Below are positions 18,980 through 28,410 of a stretch of 64,000 bases of DNA, piece by piece; within the stretch, counting starts at the first letter, position 1, and every line of letters starts with the position of its first letter. The DNA lies in contig NZ_ABCM01000005.1 in the NCBI RefSeq assembly GCF_000170795.1, forward strand, positions 124,001 to 188,000. Reading direction: 5' to 3'. Source of the stretch: Pedobacter sp. BAL39 (lineage in GTDB: Bacteria > Bacteroidota > Bacteroidia > Sphingobacteriales > Sphingobacteriaceae). A program made the position numbers and the translations under genes. The notes beneath the pieces are model-generated. The model saw nothing but the letters and a program-made list of their open reading frames with translations, ran no database searches and was not told the DNA's origin.

Positions 18980-20209
18980 TTATCCTTTCAGTGGTGCTTT
19001 ATGGGCTTTGCTCTCCTGCTGGTTGTAAACCTTCAGCTTTTGTCCGGGCACGATGGTTGATCCCTTAAGGTTGTTCCAGACTTTTAAGTCCTGCACTTCC
19101 ACATGATACTTCAAGGCTATGGCACCAAGGTTCTGCCCAGGGGCAACCTTATGGTAGGTATAAGCCGGCACAGCAGCACTTTTCTTTACTGCCAGCTTTT
19201 TGGTGTTCCTCCGTCTTTCGTCGTTGGAGGCCAGCACCACTTTGGTATCCAGCTCGGGGAGGTCATTGCTGTTGTTCAGCACTTCATAAATCTGCGCATA
19301 CATTTCCATGCTCACCTTTGGGATGATGATCCGTTTAGGTAACAGCTCTGTACCATTTACAATCTTCTTTTTGTAGGAAGGGTTCATGGAACATAGAGTG
19401 GCCTCGTCCATATTCAAGGCTGCTGCCAGATCAGGGAGAGCAATAAAACGATTTACATGAATGGTGTCAGAAGTTCTTGAAAACGAACATTGCTGCAGCT
19501 GGATATCGTGCTTTCCAGAGTAATTCATGACATAGACGGCCGCAATAAATGCAGGCACATAGTTCCGTGTTTCCATAGGAAGGAAGGGTCGGATTTCCCA
19601 GAAGTCCCTGGAGTCAGCCTTTGCGATTGCTTTTTTTACATTTCCCATTCCGCAGTTGTAGGCGGCGATTGCCAGTAGCCAGTCGCCCAGCTCTTCATAA
19701 GCATCACGGAAATAAGCCGCAGCGGCGTAACTCGCCTGTACGGGGTCTTTTCTTTCGTCTACAAAGTTATCCATATTGAGACCATAGTCTTTGGCAGTCG
19801 CAAACATAAACTGCCACAACCCTGTCGCCCCCACCCTGGATACCGCATGTGGATTCATAGACGACTCAATAATAGGCAGGTATTTGATCTCCGCAGGGAT
19901 GTTATATTCTTTCAGCGACTTCTCGAAAATAGGAAAATAATAACGGGACAGGCCAAGCATCTTGCCCATCATATCCTTCCGACCGCTGTAAATATCAATG
20001 TATTTCTGTACGTGCTCGTTATAACTGAGCGGAACCATCTTCTGAATGGAGTCCAGACGTTCCTTATATTGAAAGTTGTAATTGCTGAAGGTTGGTGTTT
20101 CTAACAGTACCGGTACTGCTGTCGTATCGTTAATCTGAAGACTTTGTGCATTGGCAGTGATGCCTGAAATTGCAAGGATACATGTGGTGACAAGTACATT
20201 TATTTTCAT
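18980..20209 (-). CDS. MltD-like membrane-bound lytic transglycosylase with LysM
   Basis: The enzyme cleaves peptidoglycan glycan strands without hydrolysis. From ATG 20209 it has 409 residues, starting with a signal peptide (cleavage near TANAQ, residue 22). The SLT domain carries catalytic Glu115 in PIIESSMNP, followed by GATGLWQFM and AYNCGMGNV. One LysM peptidoglycan-binding domain closes the protein near residues 357-402 (YHKVAPGQNLGAIA). TTG at 20215 would add only two residues. It follows gatA by 23 bases on the same strand. Confidence 0.93.
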   Translation of the reverse strand: MKINVLVTTCILAISGITANAQSLQINDTTAVPVLLETPTFSNYNFQYKERLDSIQKMVPLSYNEHVQKYIDIYSGRKDMMGKMLGLSRYYFPIFEKSLKEYNIPAEIKYLPIIESSMNPHAVSRVGATGLWQFMFATAKDYGLNMDNFVDERKDPVQASYAAAAYFRDAYEELGDWLLAIAAYNCGMGNVKKAIAKADSRDFWEIRPFLPMETRNYVPAFIAAVYVMNYSGKHDIQLQQCSFSRTSDTIHVNRFIALPDLAAALNMDEATLCSMNPSYKKKIVNGTELLPKRIIIPKVSMEMYAQIYEVLNNSNDLPELDTKVVLASNDERRRNTKKLAVKKSAAVPAYTYHKVAPGQNLGAIALKYHVEVQDLKVWNNLKGSTIVPGQKLKVYNQQESKAHKAPLKG

Positions 20210-20232
20210 AGGCAATGTTTGGTGACACGGGG

Positions 20233-21651
20233 CTAGTTTAAAAATGTATGGGAAAGGGAAAATAATTCCTGTTCCCCGAAATGTTTGGCCATAAGCTGTA
20301 GACTTAACGGCAATCCGGCGGAATTATTGCCCAGCGGTATAGCGATTGCAGGAATTCCGGTCAGAGAGGCCAGCACTGTAAAGATATCAGCCATATACAT
20401 CACCAGGGGATCTTCAATATTTTCGCCTATTTTGAACGGAGGTGTAGGGGTTACAGGGCTAAGGACAACATCGTAATCCATCAGCATGGCCTCCATCTTC
20501 TCGCGGATAAGACGCCTTACTTGCTGCGCTTTCTGATAGTAGGCATCATAATATCCTGCACTCAGCACAAAAGTACCCAGCAGAATCCTGCGTTTGACCT
20601 CTTCACCAAAACCCTCGGTCCTCGACATTTTGTATAGGTCGTTCAGCTGTTTTGCTTCCAGATTGCGGTGCCCGTAATGCACACCGTCATACCTTGATAA
20701 ATTAGAGGATGCTTCCGCGGTAGTCAGCACGTAGTAGGCAGGCACCAGGTAATCCAGCAAGTCGAAAGATACATATTCTACGGTATGTCCCTGTGACTTG
20801 AAACGTTCCACAGCAGCAAGTATGGCTTTTTTGATTTCAGGATCCAAAGCCTCACTCTCCAGCGTTTCTTTCAGTACCGCAATTTTTTTCGGTGATGACA
20901 ATTGAAGTCCAAGGTTATATTCGGGAACCGGCAGACGCGAAACCGTGCTGTCAGCTTCATCAGCGCCTGCAAGCACCTCGAGCAAAGTAGCAGCATCAGA
21001 TACGGAAGAAGTAATGGTACCCACCTGATCAAATGAAGAAGCATAGGCGATTACACCATAGCGGGAGATGCGCCCGTAAGTAGGCTTCATCCCAATCGCG
21101 CCGCAAAAGGCTGCCGGCTGTCTCACAGAACCACCAGTATCGGTACCTAACGCGGAAAGACACATATCGGCCTGAACAGCAACGGCCGAACCACCGGAGG
21201 AGCCTCCTGCAACCAGCGCAGGGTTTGCCGCATTTTTCACAGGACCGTAGTAGGAAGTTTCATTTGAGCCGCCCATGGCGAATTCATCACAGTTCAAACG
21301 GCCAATGATGATTGCATCTTCAGCAAGCAGACGCTCCACCACCGTCGCGGAATAAGGGGATACAAATCCCTCCAGCATCTTTGATGAAGCGGTAACCTCA
21401 TGCCCCTGATAACAGATGTTGTCTTTAATGCCGATGACCATTCCCGCCAGCTTACCGGCGGTACCCTGGTCCAGCTTTTCCTGAACAGCCTCTGCCTGTG
21501 CCCTGGCAGAATAAAAAAACACCTCATTGAAAGCATTGAGGTGTTGATGAGTTTCTATTTGCTTAAAATAGTGATCTAATAGCTCTGTTAATCGTACTTT
21601 TTTTTGAGCAATAAGGCTTTGTATCTCTGATAAGGAGTTATACTTTTTCAA
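20233..21651 (-). CDS. gatA: Asp/Glu-tRNA amidotransferase subunit A
   Basis: GatA hydrolyses glutamine and feeds ammonia to GatB, which converts misacylated Glu-tRNA(Gln) or Asp-tRNA(Asn). The Ser-cisSer-Lys triad is complete: Lys76 in GIKDN, Ser151 in GGSSGGS and Ser175 in TDTGGSVRQPA. Length (472) is standard. No gatB or gatC is in the window, which is common when the genes are dispersed. The start is TTG at 21651, because no ATG precedes the conserved N-terminus. Confidence 0.95.
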   Translation of the reverse strand: MKKYNSLSEIQSLIAQKKVRLTELLDHYFKQIETHQHLNAFNEVFFYSARAQAEAVQEKLDQGTAGKLAGMVIGIKDNICYQGHEVTASSKMLEGFVSPYSATVVERLLAEDAIIIGRLNCDEFAMGGSNETSYYGPVKNAANPALVAGGSSGGSAVAVQADMCLSALGTDTGGSVRQPAAFCGAIGMKPTYGRISRYGVIAYASSFDQVGTITSSVSDAATLLEVLAGADEADSTVSRLPVPEYNLGLQLSSPKKIAVLKETLESEALDPEIKKAILAAVERFKSQGHTVEYVSFDLLDYLVPAYYVLTTAEASSNLSRYDGVHYGHRNLEAKQLNDLYKMSRTEGFGEEVKRRILLGTFVLSAGYYDAYYQKAQQVRRLIREKMEAMLMDYDVVLSPVTPTPPFKIGENIEDPLVMYMADIFTVLASLTGIPAIAIPLGNNSAGLPLSLQLMAKHFGEQELFSLSHTFLN

Positions 21652-21692
21652 AATTTCAAGAATAGTTAAATTTAAGAATGGATCAAAAAAAC

Positions 21693-21896
21693 CTATAAAG
21701 GTTTGTTGGTACGGTTAGGTTCAGCAGAATCTCTGTCTTCAATCCCGTCTTTTCCATCTTTAAATTCTTTAATGCCTTTTCCAAGACCTTTCATAAGCTC
21801 AGGAATCTTTCTGCCTCCGAAAAGTAATAATACAATCACAAGAATGACTGCGATTTCCATGCCACCTAAAGCGGCCAATATGGTTGTGTTTAACAT
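21693..21896 (-). CDS. tatA: TatA/E-like twin-arginine translocase subunit (short)
   Basis: The 67-residue protein has one N-terminal membrane helix (about residues 10-27), the hinge [17 protein letters not shown] and an amphipathic helix, then a short charged tail. This is the TatA plan: it oligomerises in the inner membrane to pass folded proteins. It starts ten bases after the longer paralogue on the same strand. No tatC is visible. TatA and TatB cannot be separated from this alone; the FGG hinge favours TatA. Confidence 0.9.
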   Translation of the reverse strand: MLNTTILAALGGMEIAVILVIVLLLFGGRKIPELMKGLGKGIKEFKDGKDGIEDRDSAEPNRTNKPL

Positions 21897-21906
21897 GATA
21901 CTTTGG

Positions 21907-22311
21907 TTAAAGTTGTGTTTTATCTGTTTCTATTCTGGAATTAGACTCATTGCTATTGGCAGCGTAATCCCTCTTCTCTAAATTTATTCCACCTTGAGCT
22001 CCCGCATCATCTGCAGGTTGGTGGTCCGCAGCTTCAGCTTTTCCTGGTTCATAATGATTAGTACTGGTGCTGCTTTTGGTATCATTGATCACCGATTCAA
22101 TGTCGTCAACAATACCTACGGAATTAATATTTCTATGGATCTCACGTTTTACACCTTCGGAAGCATCCTTAAATTCACGGATTCCCTTTCCCAACCCCCT
22201 TGCCAGTTCAGGTAATTTTTTACCTCCAAATAACAAAAGTACAACCGCAAGGATGAGCATAATCTCCCCTCCACCCATATTCAAGAATTCTAACAATGTT
22301 CCTGTGTACAT
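21907..22311 (-). CDS. TatA-like subunit with long hydrophilic tail
   Basis: The N-terminal 55 residues repeat the TatA plan ([38 protein letters not shown]). A tail of about 75 residues follows, rich in Asp, Glu, Asn and Ser, without a fold I can name. It may act as TatA or fill a TatB-like role, since Bacteroidota often have two TatA-like proteins and no canonical TatB. That role is inference. A perfect -7 box 27 bases upstream would drive both tat genes. Confidence 0.88.
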   Translation of the reverse strand: MYTGTLLEFLNMGGGEIMLILAVVLLLFGGKKLPELARGLGKGIREFKDASEGVKREIHRNINSVGIVDDIESVINDTKSSTSTNHYEPGKAEAADHQPADDAGAQGGINLEKRDYAANSNESNSRIETDKTQL

Positions 22312-22338
22312 CTCTCTAATTGTTTTTGTTCAATAATA

Positions 22339-22346
22339 CAAATATA
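22339..22346 (-). promoter_or_regulatory. -7 promoter box for the tatA pair
   Basis: On the minus strand TATATTTG matches TAnnTTTG exactly, 27 bases before the ATG of the longer tat gene. No convincing -33 element is seen at 17-23 bases. The box lies in the short gap after the EnvC-like gene. Confidence 0.5.
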
Positions 22347-22366
22347 AGCATTTCTATCGCAATCCT

Positions 22367-23671
22367 CTATTTCGCCGATAACCATCCTGCCGGATTCTGT
22401 GCTGCTGTGCCCCTGTAAATCTGGAACTGCAACTCCGGTACCCCTCCGGAAGAGGCCACCACGCCAATAGACTGTTTGGTAGAAACAGCATCTCCCTGGC
22501 CTACACTTACCGAACTCAGGTTCTGATATACGGTAAAAAATTGTCCGTGTTTGATCAATACATAGTACCTGCCCAAGGCATTACCCACCTTAGTCACTGT
22601 CCCATTGAATACCGCCCTAACGGATGCACCTTCACCAGTCTGAATGGTAATTCCTGCATTGTCGTAACTTGCCTGTCCTTGTTTATGGCGACCAAAGGTT
22701 TCTGTAGTGGTGCCCACAGCCACCGGCCATGGCAAAGATCCGCGGTTGCTTTCAAAAGCAGCAGAGAGTTTTGCACTCTCCGGTGTTGCCGTCAGTGGAT
22801 TTTTGCTGGCCTCTGATTTGGGGGCTTCCGCAACAGCTGCCGGCACCGGTTTATTCTCTGCCTTTGCTTTCGCAATGGCTGCCGCCCGCTTTGCCGCCGC
22901 AGCCCTTGCTGCTGCACGCTCAGCTTCTTCCGCTCTCTTTTTTGCCAAAGCAATCTCACGGGCAATTGCGGCTCGTATACTCCTGTCAATCTGCGCCTGT
23001 TGCTTCTTACGGGCAACAATGTCCTGCTTATATTTTTTTTCCTGCTTGCTGTATTTCTGAAGCACCTTTGAGCGCTCGTCCTTATTGACGTCCAGCTTCT
23101 GGCGTTCGTTTTCCTGCTCATGTAACAGGGAGCTTTTCTCCTTCAGGTTTTTGTCGAGAATGACAATCTTGTAATTGAGGTCTTTCTGGGTCCCCTGGAT
23201 GTAATCCGCTTGCTTTTTGCGGTACTGCCCGAATTGCTGCAGGTATTTGATGCGCTTGTAGGCCTGATTAAAATCGCTGGCCGCGAAGATGAACATCATC
23301 TTGTCATACGCATTCCTGTTGCGTTGTGCAAAACGGATCATCGCCGCATATTCTTTTTTAAGCTGCGCCAGCTGCCCCTTGAGGCCAACCACCACGTTTG
23401 TATTTTCATGAATCTGGCTGTCAAGTGTTTTGATTTCCGAGTTGATGACCGTAATCTTGTCTTGCATCAACTGGATCTTGGAATTCAACGTATTGATCTG
23501 ACGCTGCGTCCAGCTCTTATTTTTCGCCGCCTTGGACAGGTTGCGTTGCAAAAGTTCAATTTCCCGTTGTATGGCTTCTTTTTTCCGTTTCAGCTGGGCG
23601 CTGCTCTGCCCGAAGGCAACAGAGGTAGACAGTAAAAGTAAAAGGAGTAAAAGTAATTTGTTGAACTTCAT
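22367..23671 (-). CDS. EnvC-like activator: coiled coil plus degenerate LytM domain
   Basis: A signal peptide (cleavage near VAFGQ) is followed by a long coiled coil (about residues 25-240), an Ala/Lys-rich linker and a C-terminal M23/LytM domain from about residue 330. All zinc and catalytic ligands of active M23 enzymes are replaced: the first His and Asp region reads YDNAGITIQ, the YxHL segment reads YQNLSS, and the HLHFE motif reads ELQFQIY. This matches EnvC and NlpD, which do not cut peptidoglycan but activate N-acetylmuramyl-L-alanine amidases during division. The promoter box lies six bases from the ATG. The partner amidase is not in the window. Confidence 0.88.
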   Translation of the reverse strand: MKFNKLLLLLLLLLSTSVAFGQSSAQLKRKKEAIQREIELLQRNLSKAAKNKSWTQRQINTLNSKIQLMQDKITVINSEIKTLDSQIHENTNVVVGLKGQLAQLKKEYAAMIRFAQRNRNAYDKMMFIFAASDFNQAYKRIKYLQQFGQYRKKQADYIQGTQKDLNYKIVILDKNLKEKSSLLHEQENERQKLDVNKDERSKVLQKYSKQEKKYKQDIVARKKQQAQIDRSIRAAIAREIALAKKRAEEAERAAARAAAAKRAAAIAKAKAENKPVPAAVAEAPKSEASKNPLTATPESAKLSAAFESNRGSLPWPVAVGTTTETFGRHKQGQASYDNAGITIQTGEGASVRAVFNGTVTKVGNALGRYYVLIKHGQFFTVYQNLSSVSVGQGDAVSTKQSIGVVASSGGVPELQFQIYRGTAAQNPAGWLSAK

Positions 23672-23676
23672 TGGCC

Positions 23677-23684
23677 CAAAAGTA
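23677..23684 (-). promoter_or_regulatory. -7 promoter box for the EnvC-like gene
   Basis: TACTTTTG on the minus strand is a perfect TAnnTTTG match that ends five bases before ATG 23671. Transcription would begin at about the start codon. No -33 TTG is clear. The box lies in the 20-base gap after the upstream DUF4292 gene. Confidence 0.5.
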
Positions 23685-23691
23685 TAAAAAA

Positions 23692-24483
23692 TCAGTTTAA
23701 TACTTCATACTTCTTTGGAACATTAAACGGAAAATCCAGCGGAAGATTGCGTTCAATTTTAGAAAAATCAAGATCTATCGCCACTTTCTTTGTACCGGAC
23801 ATGGTGCTGATCGCTACAGTTGTGGGATATAGAGTAGCATCGATCTGCTGATAATCACCGTACGTCACTTTTAGTGCCTGCCCGGATTTAAGGTCGCTCA
23901 GGTTGTTGACCTCCGTTTTCAACAAAGTATTGAACAACAGCCGATAACCCAGATCACCACGTTTTCCACTCAGCACCCAATTCCCGGCCTCCAATTCCAG
24001 GTCTGAACCCGCAGACATAAAATCGCTGATGGTATTTCCCAGTAAAATGGATTGCAGCGTCTTGAAATTCAATTGACGGCTACCATAGTTATAAATGTAA
24101 CTGAATGGCTTATTCAGATAAACGCCCTGCAGGCGGTTCAATACCTGAATGCTGTCAGGAGTAATCCGGACACGTGCACCCTCAATACCTGCAAACCCGG
24201 TAATGCTAAGCCAGATGACTTCATCTTTTTTCATCCTCAGGTTGATGCTCGCATTGTCTTCTTTCCCGTTGAACTCCAGGCGTGCCTTCCCCTTCAATGA
24301 CAAGGTATTGAAACCAACATCCTTAGATTTCAGTAACTCGAGGTTTTCAGATTTCTTATTCACCATCGTTGCAGTGCTGTCGGCATTCACCGGTACCTTT
24401 ACCGTTTGCTTTCTCGTCTTACAAGACGCCACAGCTAGCATCAGCATGAGGCCTAAAAAACTATTTGATATATTTATTTTCAT
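23692..24483 (-). CDS. DUF4292-type outer-membrane lipoprotein (LolB-like fold)
   Basis: The 263-residue protein has a signal peptide with lipobox VASC and lipidation at Cys21. The mature part has the DUF4292 pattern: LSLKGKARLEFNGKEDNAS, then LRMKKDEVIWLSITGFAGIEGARV, and a segment on later strands with LNFKTLQSILLGN. This alternating strand fold resembles LolA/LolB carriers, so it may bind lipoproteins or lipids at the outer membrane; that is inference. Its start lies 23 bases inside the 3' end of the TPR gene, in another frame, which implies translational coupling. The EnvC-like gene follows. Confidence 0.8.
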   Translation of the reverse strand: MKINISNSFLGLMLMLAVASCKTRKQTVKVPVNADSTATMVNKKSENLELLKSKDVGFNTLSLKGKARLEFNGKEDNASINLRMKKDEVIWLSITGFAGIEGARVRITPDSIQVLNRLQGVYLNKPFSYIYNYGSRQLNFKTLQSILLGNTISDFMSAGSDLELEAGNWVLSGKRGDLGYRLLFNTLLKTEVNNLSDLKSGQALKVTYGDYQQIDATLYPTTVAISTMSGTKKVAIDLDFSKIERNLPLDFPFNVPKKYEVLN

Positions 24484-26149
24484 TGATCTTCCGGCTTAAT
24501 TTTTCATCATCATTTCCTGCCAACTGTGACTTCTTCCACTGCTGCAACCCCTGCTCCTCTTCACCTCCAAGAAAAAGAATGTCTCCATAATGTTCAAGGT
24601 AAACGCTGTTTTCTTCGGTATTGTTTTGCAGCGCCTTTTCAATCCATATCCTGGCCTCTGCATATTTCTGTTGCCTGAAAAGCACCAGCGCATACGTATC
24701 TGCGATAGAGGCATTGTTGGGCAATGCCGCGGCGGCCCTGGCAATCAATGCAGAGGCCTTTGACAGCTGCTGATTTCTTAAAGCCAGGTAATAGGCATAG
24801 TTATTAATGATCATGTAATTTGTTGGTGCCAGCTGCAGGGCCTGATCAAAGGACTGATTGGCCTTTTGAAACTGTTGCTCATCAATGGCAATCTCACCCT
24901 GCAGTGCCAGGACCAGGGCCTGCATTTCAGGATTTTCGCCATCTAGACTTAAAGCTTGTTTAATGTTGGCCTTTGCCTCCGCATTTCTATCCTCCCGGTG
25001 AAGTGCGAATGCATAATAGTAATACAGAATGGCCTGGTTCGGAAAAATGGCCAATGCGGCATCTCCTGTCTGAATGGCCTCCTGGTACTTTCCCGCATTT
25101 GTCTGCACATTCAACAGCTTCTGCCAGACGCCATACTGATCCTCTGCAAGCTTCAATGCCTCCTGATATTGCTTCAGTGCAGCCTCTGTTTTTCCCGACT
25201 GCAGCAGCAGGTCGCCATACCATTCCCTTACTTTTGGATCTTCGGGATGGGTATCCAGCAACACCTGCCCCATCGCCATGGCATCGCTAAGGTGTGCAGG
25301 ATTGCGCTGGTCAGCAGCCACCATCATCATAATTTTCACCTTCTGCTCCACGGGCATCTGCGCATTGGAAAAAGCTTTGCGAAGTGCCACAGCGGCCTCA
25401 TCGCTATTTTTTAATGCCTTGTAGTGATCGGCAAGTGCCAGTTCTACCTCGTAACTCTCAGGATAGGCCTCCTCAGTCTTCTTCAGTAACAACAGTGCGG
25501 CAGCATGATCGCCCTTTTCCATCAATAGCTCGCTTTTATTCAGGGCGCCTTTAAGATCACTTACCGTTCCCGAGATGATCTGGTCAATCTGCTGAATGGA
25601 AGTTTCAGCTCCATTACCCGACGCTACACGCTGCCGCGCCTCATCAAGCTCCGCCGAGGGGCCAAACTTCTGAAGAATGAGCTCGTAACCTTTCATCGCC
25701 GAAGCAGTATCACCCATCAGCAGCTGAGCGTTGCACTTGTCAAAATAGTAGGCGTCGTTCTCCGGCGACAACCGGATCATTTCATCAAAGACCTTCACCA
25801 AGCCTGGCATGTCTCCCTTGCGCTTGTACAACTCGGCGAGCATCTTCCAGTACCAGATGTTCTCTTTATCAATTCCCAGCGCCTTTCTAATGGAAAACTC
25901 CGCCTCCGTCAGTTTGTTTTGTCTATAGCTCAGCACTGCAATTTCATAGTGCACCGCGGCATTGTCAGGATCTATGGAGAGGATTTTATTGAAGTTCTCA
26001 GCTGCCCGCGCATAGTTTTCGTTTAGCTTCTCTCTGAGGCCGGCAAAAAAGAGCCCCTTGACGGCATTACTGTCCACAGCAGTGTTCGACTGCCCGAATG
26101 AAAACATTCCGGACAGCAGCAATACCAGTAACAACAGCTCTTTTTTCAT
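24461..26149 (-). CDS. Exported tetratricopeptide-repeat protein
   Basis: The 562-residue protein starts with a signal peptide (MKKELLLLVLLLSG, cleavage near FSFGQ) and then consists almost wholly of tetratricopeptide repeats, with the usual helix pairs such as NFNKILSIDPDNAAVHYEIAV. It probably acts as a periplasmic or outer-membrane scaffold. Its 3' end overlaps the DUF4292 gene, and dut lies three bases upstream of its start. No binding partner can be named. Confidence 0.87.
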   Translation of the reverse strand: MKKELLLLVLLLSGMFSFGQSNTAVDSNAVKGLFFAGLREKLNENYARAAENFNKILSIDPDNAAVHYEIAVLSYRQNKLTEAEFSIRKALGIDKENIWYWKMLAELYKRKGDMPGLVKVFDEMIRLSPENDAYYFDKCNAQLLMGDTASAMKGYELILQKFGPSAELDEARQRVASGNGAETSIQQIDQIISGTVSDLKGALNKSELLMEKGDHAAALLLLKKTEEAYPESYEVELALADHYKALKNSDEAAVALRKAFSNAQMPVEQKVKIMMMVAADQRNPAHLSDAMAMGQVLLDTHPEDPKVREWYGDLLLQSGKTEAALKQYQEALKLAEDQYGVWQKLLNVQTNAGKYQEAIQTGDAALAIFPNQAILYYYYAFALHREDRNAEAKANIKQALSLDGENPEMQALVLALQGEIAIDEQQFQKANQSFDQALQLAPTNYMIINNYAYYLALRNQQLSKASALIARAAAALPNNASIADTYALVLFRQQKYAEARIWIEKALQNNTEENSVYLEHYGDILFLGGEEEQGLQQWKKSQLAGNDDEKLSRKINENKYIK

Positions 26150-26152
26150 TTT

Positions 26153-26584
26153 TTATTTTCCTGTATGGCCATAACCACCAGCACCACGGGCAGTATCGCT
26201 CAATTCGTCAGCAAGTTCCCAGGAGATGGTTTCATGTTTCGCAATCACCATCTGTGCAATACGGTCGCCATTATTGACCACAAAGTCAGTATCAGAAAGA
26301 TTCACCAGCAGCACCTTGATCTCCCCACGGTAATCTGCATCAATCGTACCCGGAGAATTCACAATACTGATGCCATGTTTGTAAGCCAGTCCGCTACGCG
26401 GGCGAATCTGTGCCTCGAAACCTACAGGCAGCTCAATATGCAGTCCCGTAGGGACCAACACCCGTTGCAGGGGCTTAATGACCACCTCGGCGTCTACAAA
26501 AGCACGCATGTCCATACCCGCAGCATGGGCAGTTTCGTATTGTGGCAGTGGGTGTCCTGAACGGTTGATGATGTTAATTTTCAT
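26153..26584 (-). CDS. dut: dUTP diphosphatase
   Basis: Dut hydrolyses dUTP to dUMP, keeping uracil out of DNA and supplying dTMP synthesis. All five trimeric-dUTPase motifs are present: AGMDMRA, RPRSGLA, the catalytic [18 protein letters not shown] and [10 protein letters not shown] at the C-terminus. Length (143) is normal. It lies between the flippase and TPR genes with gaps of 29 and 3 bases, so it is probably cotranscribed with them. Confidence 0.97.
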   Translation of the reverse strand: MKINIINRSGHPLPQYETAHAAGMDMRAFVDAEVVIKPLQRVLVPTGLHIELPVGFEAQIRPRSGLAYKHGISIVNSPGTIDADYRGEIKVLLVNLSDTDFVVNNGDRIAQMVIAKHETISWELADELSDTARGAGGYGHTGK

Positions 26585-26613
26585 ATATTAAACTTTATTA
26601 TTAAATGATGATT

Positions 26614-28113
26614 TTATTTTCTTGTCAAGATGTTTCTCAGCTGATCTTTCTCAAAGTAAATGATCCCTCCCATAAAAGCCAGGACCAATGCATTTCCAAT
26701 ATAAATATTTCTGTTAAAAACCCAGAACGACAGCACGACCAGCACTACCGATACCAGTAGGTAAGCGACGATCCTTTTCAGGTGATAAGGAATAGGATAA
26801 TACTTCTGACCCAGCACATAGGAGATCACCATCATCACAAAGTAAGTAAACATCGATACCCACGCGGAGCCCATATAGCTGTATTTCGGAATGAGCACAA
26901 AGTTTAGCACAATGGTAATCACCGCTCCTGTCACTGAGATGTACAGCCCGAATTTTGTCTGGTCGGATAAACGGTACCAGATCGACAGGTTGCTGTAGAT
27001 CCCCAGACAGACATAACCAAACAACAGGTAAGGAACTGCCGGTAACCCTACCCAATACTCTCCAATATGTGCTTTATCGCGACTGATAAAGTACTTCAGC
27101 AGATCAATATTGGCCACCAGCGCTACAAAAAGCAAGGCCAGTGCAATCACAAAATAATGCAGGATCATGGCATAGGTCTTCCTGGCATTTTCGTGCTTCG
27201 CATGACTAAAAAAGAAGGGCTCTGCCCCCATCCTGAAAGCAGTAATGAAGATACTCATGAAAATGGCGATCTTACAAACGGCACCATAAATACCAACCTC
27301 GTGTTCCGCAATACCGTCCGGCAGCAATCTGCTCAGGGCAATCTTATCGAGGTTCTCATTGACAATAAATGAAAGGTTTGCCACTAATACCGGCCAGGAG
27401 TAACCAAACATCTTACGGAACAACTCAGCGTCAAACTTCAGGCGGATCTTCATCAGCTCCGGGATCAGCAGCAAAAACGTAAAGATACTGGCCAGCAGAT
27501 TGGCAATAAATGCATAACCCACCCAAGGGCCACGGTACCAGCCTGCAAACCAATCGGCAAATGGCCATTGCTGCCTGATGATGACCGGAACCACGAAGAT
27601 AAAAAACAGGTTAAAACCCACAAAAGTACCGATATTCATAAACTTGATGATGCTGTAGCGCATCGCCTTATTGTCGGCCCTCAGCTTCGCAAACGGGATC
27701 ACGCAGATCGCATCAATGAACAGCAGCCATACGAAAAAGCGCACATAATTCCGATAGTCAGCCAGCTGTGCCCCATCCCCGGAGAGGTAAGCCGCAATCG
27801 CGTCCGTAAACACCAGTCCTGTTATGAGAAACAGGATGGAAAGAAAGGCGATACAAAGGAAAGAGTTGTTATATACTTCTGCTTTCTTATCTTCATGTTT
27901 ATTCAGGTAACGGAAAAACGTCGTTTCCATACCAAAGGCCAGGATGGTATTGATCAGCGATGAATAAGCATATAGGGTGGTAAAGATCCCAAACACAGAA
28001 GAGGGGTACACTTTAGTAAACAATGGCGTCAATATAAAATTGAACAGCCTGGATATTACCGTGCTCAGCCCGTATATTGCCGTCTGGCCAAGAAATCTTT
28101 TAATCGCTGACAC
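26614..28113 (-). CDS. Lipid-linked polysaccharide flippase (Wzx/MOP family)
   Basis: This 499-residue protein is almost entirely hydrophobic, with about 12-14 membrane segments and short charged loops. The N-terminus (FLGQTAIYGLSTVISRLFNF) is typical of oligosaccharide flippases of the MOP superfamily. It probably moves undecaprenyl-linked glycan across the inner membrane. It is 22 kb away from the polysaccharide locus at 50-64 kb, which has its own ABC exporter, so the substrate is uncertain. It starts three bases after the acylphosphatase stop. Confidence 0.88.
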   Translation of the reverse strand: MSAIKRFLGQTAIYGLSTVISRLFNFILTPLFTKVYPSSVFGIFTTLYAYSSLINTILAFGMETTFFRYLNKHEDKKAEVYNNSFLCIAFLSILFLITGLVFTDAIAAYLSGDGAQLADYRNYVRFFVWLLFIDAICVIPFAKLRADNKAMRYSIIKFMNIGTFVGFNLFFIFVVPVIIRQQWPFADWFAGWYRGPWVGYAFIANLLASIFTFLLLIPELMKIRLKFDAELFRKMFGYSWPVLVANLSFIVNENLDKIALSRLLPDGIAEHEVGIYGAVCKIAIFMSIFITAFRMGAEPFFFSHAKHENARKTYAMILHYFVIALALLFVALVANIDLLKYFISRDKAHIGEYWVGLPAVPYLLFGYVCLGIYSNLSIWYRLSDQTKFGLYISVTGAVITIVLNFVLIPKYSYMGSAWVSMFTYFVMMVISYVLGQKYYPIPYHLKRIVAYLLVSVVLVVLSFWVFNRNIYIGNALVLAFMGGIIYFEKDQLRNILTRK

Positions 28114-28116
28114 GCC

Positions 28117-28389
28117 TTATCTTTTGATGATTTCAAAATTACGATAGTTTTTCATCTCCCCCGGAGTAACCTCTACAGTCTCGATCTTTGCACGGTCGGG
28201 CCCCTCATGGCACCATTCCTCAAAGACTTCCAGCGAGGCCTCGTCGCCTTCTGCTTCCAGGTAAAGGGTACCGTCTTTTTCATTGCGGACAATGCCACGA
28301 ACACTCATCTGATCGGCAATTGCTTTTGTCGTGGCCCTGAAAGATACGCCCTGCACCTTTCCGGTAATTCTAATATTAATATGTTTCAT
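28117..28389 (-). CDS. acyP: Acylphosphatase
   Basis: The 90-residue length and motifs fit: GKVQGVSFR (with the phosphate-binding Arg at residue 18) and [18 protein letters not shown] (with the catalytic Asn). The enzyme hydrolyses acyl phosphates such as carbamoyl or acetyl phosphate in the cytoplasm. It lies 21 bases after the nitronate monooxygenase-like gene and three bases before the flippase gene. Confidence 0.95.
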   Translation of the reverse strand: MKHINIRITGKVQGVSFRATTKAIADQMSVRGIVRNEKDGTLYLEAEGDEASLEVFEEWCHEGPDRAKIETVEVTPGEMKNYRNFEIIKR

Positions 28390-28410
28390 GAATATCTTTC
28401 TAGTATGACC

